Source: JAAYJG01 sp964450305 (GTDB lineage Bacteria; Bacillota; Clostridia; DSM-8532). Taken from it: a DNA stretch of 9,783 nt. The DNA lies in contig CAYVFB010000108.1 of assembly GCA_964450305.1 (NCBI GenBank), positions 1-9,783 on the forward strand, in the 5' to 3' direction. Position numbers and translations under genes: made by a program. A model generated the notes under the pieces. It was not told where the DNA came from and searched no databases. It saw only the letters and a program-made list of their open reading frames with translations. Shown piece after piece: positions 1 to 5,175 of this stretch. The stretch's first letter is position 1; the number at the start of each line of letters is the position of its first letter.

Positions 1-67
1 TATTATACCATCTTATGATTACTTGAATAGATTCCGAATAAAAACAGTATCTGCAGGTAATGATTAA
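1..67 (+). CDS. Possible 3' end of an unidentified gene
   Basis: The second forward frame is open from the window edge to a TAA at 65-67 and would encode a 21-residue tail ending in RIKTVSAGND. The other two forward frames stop within 25 bases. The composition is protein-like, but the fragment is too short to identify and could be chance. No hairpin terminator follows it before the next gene, so it could be co-transcribed with the 51-residue peptide gene 126 bases downstream. Whether this is coding is inference only. Confidence 0.3.
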   Translation, partial: IIPSYDYLNRFRIKTVSAGND

Positions 68-141
68 GTTAATAAGAAGCAAAGGAGTTCCAACAGTCCT
101 GTTAAAATAAATTGATTAGCAAATCATTCTGAGGGTAAGTA

Positions 142-147
142 TATAAT
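142..147 (+). promoter_or_regulatory. Candidate -10 box for the small peptide gene
   Basis: A perfect TATAAT lies 45 bases upstream of the small gene's ATG in a very AT-rich stretch. No good -35 sits at 16-18 bases; the nearest TTGATT (113-118) is 23 bases away, too far. The assignment is therefore weak. Confidence 0.3.
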
Positions 148-192
148 AATTATTTTATTTTTGTAACGATTACATCTCTGGAGGTGTTACCA

Positions 193-348
193 ATGGCAGA
201 AAAGAAATTTGATCCGGATAAATTGAAAATATGGAGAACATCAGCGGTTGTTGAAAGCTTTAGAGAGATGCCCGAAACCAAGGTTTCGGTCCCTTCTGAG
301 ACTTCGATTGTAGTTGCCAAGGAATTTGTGGATGATAATCAGAAATAG
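193..348 (+). CDS. Small uncharacterised 51-residue protein
   Basis: An intact small ORF starts at ATG 193, eight bases after a clear GGAGG (180-184), and ends at TAG 346-348, just before a strong terminator. The product begins MAEKKFDPDK and is hydrophilic and charged, with an acidic end (EFVDDNQK). It has one tryptophan (residue 14), no cysteine, no signal peptide and no membrane segment. The ribosome binding site, frame length and terminator together argue that it is expressed. I do not recognise the family. Its size and stand-alone unit would suit a peptide precursor (RiPP-like) or a small regulatory protein. Lack of cysteine argues against lanthipeptide- or sactipeptide-type precursors, and no modification enzyme or transporter is in the window, so no function is assigned. 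Confidence 0.7.
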   Translation: MAEKKFDPDKLKIWRTSAVVESFREMPETKVSVPSETSIVVAKEFVDDNQK

Positions 349-360
349 ATCATTGTTTGA

Positions 361-396
361 AAAGGGGTGCATTCGAAAATGAATGCACCCCTTTTT
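361..396. terminator. Bidirectional intrinsic terminator between convergent genes
   Basis: Perfect inverted repeat: 361-374 pairs with 381-394 (core GGGGTGCATTC / GAATGCACCCC) around a six-base loop, with T392-T396 as the plus-strand U-tract. Read on the minus strand, the same hairpin ends in a run of T (363-361 and beyond). It therefore terminates both the small peptide gene and the convergent gene whose stop codon is at 417-419. Confidence 0.9.
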
Positions 397-416
397 CACC
401 CCAGATGCACAGCCAA

Positions 417-854
417 TTAGATAAAGGTATAATTCATACCGCTGTTATTATCCCAGTTTTCAGCGCTGTCCTTGAAGGCTACATTGATATTCATGCCATG
501 CATAGCCGGAATGTCCGCATGGAATGAATTTCCGAAGCGGTTCATGCGAATGGTTTGCACGTTTTCCCAATTGGTATTGCTGCCATAGCCTATTACAGAA
601 TATACATCGTCTGCGCCGCAATTAGCCAGAAGCCCGTCATATTTCAGTGCTACTGTGTGATCGGAAACTTTCGACAGGACAACACCATTGTTCTGATATG
701 GCTGACTGTCATAGAGATCAAGGTTTTCAGAGAATTCCTCCTTAAATTCCTTCGCCTTTCCACTTGCCTGTTTTGCTGCGTTCTGGTTTGTCGTGTGCTT
801 GCCGCTCTTCGTCTTTTTGGGTTCGGGCTCAAACACATTATCAAAAATACTCAT
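417..854 (-). CDS. Cytoplasmic CBM25-like starch/glycan-binding protein
   Basis: A 145-residue protein. The C-terminal half (about 55-145) looks like a family 25 carbohydrate-binding module (starch-binding beta-sandwich). It has VALKYDG (68-74), a Y-G-x-N-x-NW segment (90-96), a central IPAMHGMNINVAFKDS (115-130) and the diagnostic WDNNSGMNYTF near the end (134-144). Residues 1-54 form a charged, lysine- and glutamine-rich low-complexity linker with no signal peptide or membrane anchor, so the protein should stay in the cytoplasm. No catalytic domain is attached. The start at 854 is chosen because AGGAGG lies upstream with an 11-base spacer; an in-frame ATG at 914 lacks a site and would add a non-conserved leader. 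A role in binding glycogen or another internal alpha-glucan is inference from the fold and location. Confidence 0.75.
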   Translation of the reverse strand: MSIFDNVFEPEPKKTKSGKHTTNQNAAKQASGKAKEFKEEFSENLDLYDSQPYQNNGVVLSKVSDHTVALKYDGLLANCGADDVYSVIGYGSNTNWENVQTIRMNRFGNSFHADIPAMHGMNINVAFKDSAENWDNNSGMNYTFI

Positions 855-1075
855 ACCTTCATTATCCTCCTGTTCATGTTTTAATGCATTTAGTATGCGA
901 CATTCACAAATCATTTATAACAGGATAATTCGCTAGTAGTTTTGTTTCTCCCTTTTATTTCCTAATTTTATGGACGAGTGGAGCTGACGATACGATTCCA
1001 CTGAAAAATTCATTCAAAACAAACTGGAATGTATTATGTCACCAAGTAAACATATTTTATAAACAAAATACTAAC

Positions 1076-1104
1076 TTTCATTCCTTGGCTAACTGCGGTA
1101 TAAT
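1076..1104 (+). promoter_or_regulatory. Promoter of the zinc-ribbon gene
   Basis: A perfect -10 TATAAT is at 1099-1104. The hexamer 17 bases upstream is a poor -35 (TTTCAT, 1076-1081), so an activator may be needed. Transcription would begin near 1111, about 73 bases before the ATG. Confidence 0.55.
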
Positions 1105-1144
1105 AGTATGTGTGCCCGGGTTCCGCCTTTGCTTGCACACTATT
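1101..1144. repeat. Inverted repeat over the start of the zinc-ribbon transcript
   Basis: GTGTGC (1110-1115) pairs with GCACAC (1135-1140). The flanks TAATAG (1101-1106) and CTATTA (1140-1145) extend the symmetry imperfectly. The left arm begins inside the -10 box, so it could be an operator as easily as a 5' UTR hairpin. The position is direct observation; the function is unknown. Confidence 0.45.
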
Positions 1145-1183
1145 AGGCGTCCGGCAAAAGTTTAACTGGAAGAGGGGATATGT

Positions 1184-1828
1184 ATGGGGGAAAAGTTTCG
1201 ATTTTCAGGAAACTACAATGATTTAAGCACCGATAAAGGATTCCAGTATGAGTTCGAATGCAGCCGTTGTGGTACAACCATCAGGACGAAGTTTAAGCCG
1301 TCAGTTACCGGCGGTGTTTCCCAAGTGCTCGATGCAGCTTCCAGCCTGTTTGGCGGGGTTTTCAGCCGTACGGCAGATCTTGGCAGCAGGGTTCATTCTG
1401 CAAATTGGGAAAAAGCGCATGACGAAGCCTTTAGTGAAGCAATGACAGAGCTTGCACAGGATTTTATCCAATGCCCCCGATGTCAAAGCTGGGTTTGCAA
1501 GGAAAAGTGCTGGAACCGGCGTAAAGGGCTTTGCAAGGAATGTGCGCCCGATTTGGGTGTGGAAATGGCTGCCGCACAGTCCAGCCGTTCAGTGGAGGAA
1601 GTGTGGGCGCATGCAAGCATGGCCGATGAAGACAGAAAACTGGGCCGTGAAAACTGGAAAAAGGTTATCACCGCCAGTTGCCCCGATTGCGGCACTTCAA
1701 TGCCAAAGAACACGAAATTTTGTCCGGAATGCGGTGCCAGGCTCGCACAAGAGAAGTTCTGCCCGGAATGCGGCGCAAAGTTAACCAGCGCCACGAAATT
1801 CTGCACCGAATGCGGAACGAGAGTCTAA
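1184..1828 (+). CDS. Multi-zinc-ribbon protein
   Basis: A 214-residue protein with sixteen cysteines and no signal peptide or membrane helix. CxxC pairs occur at 26/29 and 97/100. A cluster follows at C105, C109, C117 and C120 (the CKEKCW...CKEC part). Two classic tandem zinc ribbons end the protein (C166/169 with C180/183, and C193/196 with C207/210), with repeated FCPECGA(R/K)L-type knuckles. This count suits four zinc sites; pairing 26/29 with 97/100 is inference. Residues 40-90 are a helical, Ala/Ser/Phe-rich insert between the two halves of the first site. AGAGGGGA sits six bases before the ATG. Proteins of this type are generally uncharacterised; some lie beside SPFH-domain genes, but none is here. 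The function is unknown, and nucleic-acid or protein binding is the usual guess. Confidence 0.8.
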   Translation: MGEKFRFSGNYNDLSTDKGFQYEFECSRCGTTIRTKFKPSVTGGVSQVLDAASSLFGGVFSRTADLGSRVHSANWEKAHDEAFSEAMTELAQDFIQCPRCQSWVCKEKCWNRRKGLCKECAPDLGVEMAAAQSSRSVEEVWAHASMADEDRKLGRENWKKVITASCPDCGTSMPKNTKFCPECGARLAQEKFCPECGAKLTSATKFCTECGTRV

Positions 1829-1848
1829 AGCCTGTCATACCAAAGTAC

Positions 1849-1871
1849 CATACAGACTAAAATGCTGTATG
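1849..1871. repeat. Small hairpin at the convergent gene junction
   Basis: CATACAG (1849-1855) and CTGTATG (1865-1871) form a perfect 7-bp stem with a nine-base loop that contains the M42 gene's stop codon. There is no U-tract on either strand, so it is at best a weak or Rho-assisted terminator. It is the only structure seen between the zinc-ribbon gene and the M42 operon, whose stop codons are 28 bases apart. Confidence 0.3.
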
Positions 1872-2843
1872 AATGAAAGCATCCAGTAATTTCACCGCAT
1901 TCATGACGTCATTTTTATCTACCATTTCGCAGGGTCGGTGTAAATACCGGCAAGGTATTGATACGCCCCCCGCTTGGATTCCTCCTGCCGCAATTTGGAT
2001 AGCACCCGCATCATTGGCACCTTTAATCAGCACTTCCAACTGATATGGTATATTCTTTTCCACGGCACACCGGATAAGAGTATCTCGTATATGGGGATGG
2101 GATATGGTCCTGGTATTCATAATCAAGACAGTTGGACCTTTTCCCATCTCAGTTGCCGATGGCTTGCATTCCGGGGTGTCTGCGGTACTGGTCACATCCA
2201 CTGCCAAAGCCATATCCGGCTTTATTCCGAATGCGGCGGGTCCTGCTCCGCGCAGCCCCACCTCTTCCTGTACGGTAAAAGCAAAAATCACTTCGTTTGG
2301 AGGGTTTTTTATCTGTTGAGCGAGTGCGACTAAAATGGCACATCCGATGCGGTTATCCAGCGCTTTAGAGATGTATCGTCCATTTTGCTCAAGGGTATCC
2401 CCAACAAATACACCCATATCTCCGGGTTGAACAAACTCAGAGGTTTCTTTCCTGCTTTTTGTGCCGATATCAATATACATCCGGTTTAGCTTCAGATCCT
2501 TCATCTCTTCAAGAGCTTCTTCATAACCGACCGCACCGATGATTCCCTTCCCGAAAGATACTCTCTGCCCCGCCGCTATAAAGGCATTCACGCCGCCCAT
2601 ATTGGAAAAGCGAATGAAACCCTTTTTATCAATATTCGCTGCCACGACACCAATTTCATCCATATGAGCAGCCAACATAATCCGTTTCCCGGGGCCTTTT
2701 TTCACTGCAATCAGGTTGCCTATCGCATCGGTATACACCTCATCCACATATGGGGTTATGTTTTTTTGTATCAGGCTGCGGATTTCCTCTTCACGGCCGG
2801 AAGGCCCATAAGCACCAGCCAGCTCTTTCAATAATGCTATCAT
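1857..2843 (-). CDS. M42 family metallo-aminopeptidase, third gene of the operon
   Basis: A 328-residue peptidase of the M42 (TET aminopeptidase, FrvX/YsdC/PepA-like) family. These cytosolic di-metal enzymes trim N-terminal residues from short peptides, commonly as dodecameric tetrahedra. The metal and catalytic set is complete: H60 (AAHMDEIG), D163 (KALDNRIG), catalytic E193 with ligand E194 (TVQEEVGLRGA), D216 (LAVDVTST) and H302 (CRYLHRPCEM). It starts at ATG 2843, with GGGAGG upstream (spacer about ten bases), and overlaps the stop of the preceding M42 gene by four bases (ATGA), so translation is likely coupled. Substrate preference cannot be read from the sequence. Some family members were once annotated as endoglucanase M, an activity now doubted. 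Confidence 0.93.
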   Translation of the reverse strand: MIALLKELAGAYGPSGREEEIRSLIQKNITPYVDEVYTDAIGNLIAVKKGPGKRIMLAAHMDEIGVVAANIDKKGFIRFSNMGGVNAFIAAGQRVSFGKGIIGAVGYEEALEEMKDLKLNRMYIDIGTKSRKETSEFVQPGDMGVFVGDTLEQNGRYISKALDNRIGCAILVALAQQIKNPPNEVIFAFTVQEEVGLRGAGPAAFGIKPDMALAVDVTSTADTPECKPSATEMGKGPTVLIMNTRTISHPHIRDTLIRCAVEKNIPYQLEVLIKGANDAGAIQIAAGGIQAGGVSIPCRYLHRPCEMVDKNDVMNAVKLLDAFIHTAF

Positions 2844-3883
2844 CCTTCATTCCTCCCCTGTAACAGATACGGCAGCTTTATCAGGGCCGTACGAACCAGC
2901 TTCAGCATATTCTCTGCGTCTTCGGTGTCCAGGCATGAAACCGGCGAATGGATGTAACGGCAGGGTGCTGAAATGGAAATCACCCGCACTCCTTTGCCGG
3001 AGGTTTGTATTTTTCCTGCGTCATTGCCGCCGGATACAGTTTGTTTCCACTGATATGAAATCCCTTCGTCCCGGGCAGTTTTTACAAAGTGATCGATCAG
3101 TTCCCTATCCCCGATGGAGGTTCTGTCGGCAAAGGAGATGGCAGGGCCCTTACCCAGAATGGTAGATACCTCATGTTCTTTGACGCCGGGAACATCGGCA
3201 CAGGTGGTTCCTTCAAGAACTACAGCAATATCGGGCTGTATTCGATTCGCTGCAACCCTTGCGCCGCGAAGGCCCACTTCCTCCTGAACAGTAAAGCAGG
3301 CAACCAGTTCAAAGGGCCAGACCTGCTTCAAAAGCTCCAGCAAAATAACACATCCCACCCGGTCATCCAGTGCCTTGGCCTTCAGTCGGGTTTTTCCGAA
3401 CATAACAGGCTCGCTTGCAAAGGCAACAGAATCTCCCAGGGCTGCCAGACCTTCTGCCTGTTCCCTGTCCTTCGCGCCAACATCGATGTACAGGTTTTTT
3501 AATTTCACAACGCTTTCTCGCTCATCTTTGTCCTGCAGGTGGATAGGTTTATAACCGATTACACCGGGTATTTTTTTGGTGCCCACTCTTAGTTGCTGCC
3601 CGATTAGAATACGGGGATCAATACCACCCACTGGAGCAAATTTCAGTTTGCCGTCGTCCGTGATACCATTGATCAAGAAGCCCACTTCATCCATATGTGC
3701 CGACAACATCACCCGGAAGTTATACTCCCCGGTGGTTCTTGCGTTCACAATCAGGTTTCCGATGCTGTCTGTTTGATAATCAAGCGTTTCGCTTCTGATG
3801 TCCTTCAGGATGGCCTGCCGGACGACCTGTTCATCGCCGGATATGCCATCAAGCCTGGTCAGTTCCATCAGTTTGTTGATCAT
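2840..3883 (-). CDS. M42 family metallo-aminopeptidase, second gene of the operon
   Basis: A 347-residue M42 peptidase with H63 (SAHMDEVG), D173 (KALDDRVG), E201/E202 (TVQEEVGLRGA) and H312 (CRYIHSP). The fourth metal-ligand position is glutamate (E224, VVLEGTTCADVPG) where the third gene has aspartate (LAVDVTS) and the first has VIDVCHG. An EGTT version is known within the family, so the enzyme should be active but may belong to a different subgroup. ATG 3883 is chosen because GGGAGG lies seven bases upstream; a longer frame reaching to 4003 runs through the end of the upstream gene and lacks a site. The start follows the preceding stop by a single base (TGAAATG), and the end overlaps the next gene by four bases. 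Confidence 0.93.
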   Translation of the reverse strand: MINKLMELTRLDGISGDEQVVRQAILKDIRSETLDYQTDSIGNLIVNARTTGEYNFRVMLSAHMDEVGFLINGITDDGKLKFAPVGGIDPRILIGQQLRVGTKKIPGVIGYKPIHLQDKDERESVVKLKNLYIDVGAKDREQAEGLAALGDSVAFASEPVMFGKTRLKAKALDDRVGCVILLELLKQVWPFELVACFTVQEEVGLRGARVAANRIQPDIAVVLEGTTCADVPGVKEHEVSTILGKGPAISFADRTSIGDRELIDHFVKTARDEGISYQWKQTVSGGNDAGKIQTSGKGVRVISISAPCRYIHSPVSCLDTEDAENMLKLVRTALIKLPYLLQGRNEG

Positions 3884-3884
3884 T

Positions 3885-4973
3885 TCAAATCCTCCCGCTG
3901 CTGTTGGAAGGCCTTGCGGCTGAGCAGCAAACCTCGCAGCCAATGGCTTTTCCAGCTTGTGTGGCTGAATACTTCGCAACAAGGGTGGCTGCCCATTCAA
4001 CATCCTTCACAAGCAGCAGCTCAATACCGGTATGCATATACCGCAGTGGAATGCATGCCTCCAGTGTGGGAATTCCTGTATGGGAAACCTGGATAGCCCA
4101 GGCTTCGGTGCCTGGATCACCCGGTTCAATGCAAATCTGGGTGGGGATTCTTTCCTGTTTAGCCACCTCCAGCAGCGCTTTTGTTTCCTGTCGGTGGAAT
4201 GCCGGTCCCATCCCAATGGCAACACCCTTTCCCAAAGGGTAGGTGAGGTTTTTGTCGACTTCGGGCATATCTCCATGGCACACATCGATGACCAGCGCAA
4301 GGTCAGGGTTCAGATTCCAGGATGATGAAATTGCCCCCAGCAGCTGGGTTTCCTCCTGAACAGTAGCCACAACATAGATGTCATTTTCGTGTTTGAGTGC
4401 TTGCAGCTGATCCAAAATCAACACAAGGGCGGCAACCCCTGCACGGTTATCCAGGCTTTTACCGGCAATGCAGCCGTTTTCCATGGAAACTGCCTCAGAT
4501 ATAATGGATATCGGGTCTCCCGGTAATGTCTTCTGCTTTAACTCTTCATCCGGCAGGCCTGTATCCACAAAAAGCTCGGTAAGCTTAACATTCTTTTTGG
4601 TTTCCTGCTCGGTCAGCAGATGGGGCGGTTTCGAACCAATAATGCCGTAAAGATCTTCTTTTCCATGAACCATCACTTCACTGGCCAATAAAACTTTCGC
4701 GTCAATGCCTCCCAGGTTGGACACCCGAAGGAAACCATTTTCTTCGTAGCCCGATACAATCATCCCAATTTGATCATAATGGGCTGTGATCATGATTTTT
4801 TTGGGGTTTTCACCGAAACCCTTTTTATAGCCAATGACATTGAAGAAGGGATCTACCCAGGCTTTATCGCAGACGGGCTGGAACAAGGCCTGTAAAGCTT
4901 CACAGGCCTTGTTCTCAAAGCCGGTCATGGCATTGATGGCACAAAGCTTTCTCACCATTTCAGCCGTATCCAT
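3885..4973 (-). CDS. M42 family metallo-aminopeptidase, first gene of the operon
   Basis: A 362-residue M42 peptidase. Conserved residues: H65 and D67 (TAHYDQIG), D175 (KSLDNRAG), E207/E208 (TVQEETQLLGA), D230 (VIDVCHG) and H314 (LRYMHTGIE). It is the most diverged of the three: HYDQIG replaces HMDE(I/V)G, and ETQLLG replaces EVGLRG. The body ends at about residue 340 and is followed by a short tail with CEVCC (346-350) and a Ser/Asn-rich end, which the other two lack. ATG 4973 is preceded by GAGGAG at a six- to eight-base spacing; an upstream in-frame ATG at 5051 has no site. As first gene it leads the three-gene unit and is separated from ileS by a hairpin terminator. Confidence 0.92.
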   Translation of the reverse strand: MDTAEMVRKLCAINAMTGFENKACEALQALFQPVCDKAWVDPFFNVIGYKKGFGENPKKIMITAHYDQIGMIVSGYEENGFLRVSNLGGIDAKVLLASEVMVHGKEDLYGIIGSKPPHLLTEQETKKNVKLTELFVDTGLPDEELKQKTLPGDPISIISEAVSMENGCIAGKSLDNRAGVAALVLILDQLQALKHENDIYVVATVQEETQLLGAISSSWNLNPDLALVIDVCHGDMPEVDKNLTYPLGKGVAIGMGPAFHRQETKALLEVAKQERIPTQICIEPGDPGTEAWAIQVSHTGIPTLEACIPLRYMHTGIELLLVKDVEWAATLVAKYSATQAGKAIGCEVCCSAARPSNSSGRI

Positions 4974-5021
4974 ACCGCACTCTCCTCGTATAATAGTTTT
5001 TGTGAGGTTTAGGTTGAATAA

Positions 5022-5065
5022 TTTCCAGTTACAAGCCTCAGTATTATCCAAAAATTAACTGGAAA
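5022..5065. repeat. 10-bp perfect inverted repeat upstream of the M42 operon
   Basis: TTTCCAGTTA (5022-5031) and TAACTGGAAA (5056-5065) are exact inverted copies separated by 24 bases. The loop contains a -10-like GATAAT on the minus strand (5043-5048), so the arms would flank a promoter and could be an operator. No adequate -35 was found, so the promoter is tentative. Confidence 0.5.
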
Positions 5066-5096
5066 CTTTATGAACCTTCGGAGTTATCCCGGATTC

Positions 5097-5120
5097 AAAG
5101 GGGGACATTGTGTGTCCCCC
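5097..5120 (-). terminator. Hairpin terminator after ileS
   Basis: GGGGGACA (5100-5107) pairs with TGTCCCCC (5113-5120) around a five-base loop. On the minus strand the GC-rich stem is followed by only TTTG, a weak U-tract. It lies 55 bases past the ileS stop and separates ileS from the M42 operon. Partial read-through is possible. Confidence 0.6.
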
Positions 5121-5175
5121 CGTGCAACCTGGTTGCTCTCCCATGCGTCCTGGTGTGTTCCTTAAAAATAATACC

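Larger units (their letters stand above)
855..1183. other. Divergent intergenic region, 329 bp
   Basis: This stretch separates the minus-strand CBM25-like gene from the plus-strand zinc-ribbon gene. It carries the plus-strand promoter (-10 at 1099-1104) and an inverted repeat over the presumed transcription start. A short AGTGGA/TCCACT inverted repeat (977-982 and 997-1002) has no convincing role. A TATAAA-like sequence on the minus strand (about 915-920) could serve the CBM25-like gene but has no good -35. No additional ORF with a ribosome binding site is seen. Confidence 0.6.

Noticed and set aside
555..884. Plus-strand frame of 109 residues opposite the CBM25-like gene
   Set aside because: It is a shadow of the minus-strand gene, which has a recognisable domain and ribosome binding site.
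977..1002. AGTGGA/TCCACT inverted repeat as a terminator
   Set aside because: The stem is only six base pairs with a 14-base loop, has no proper U-tract, and no gene ends there.
3884..4003. Longer N-terminus for the second M42 peptidase (start at 4003)
   Set aside because: It would overlap the upstream M42 gene by about 119 bases, lacks a ribosome binding site, and adds residues outside the family core; ATG 3883 has a strong site.
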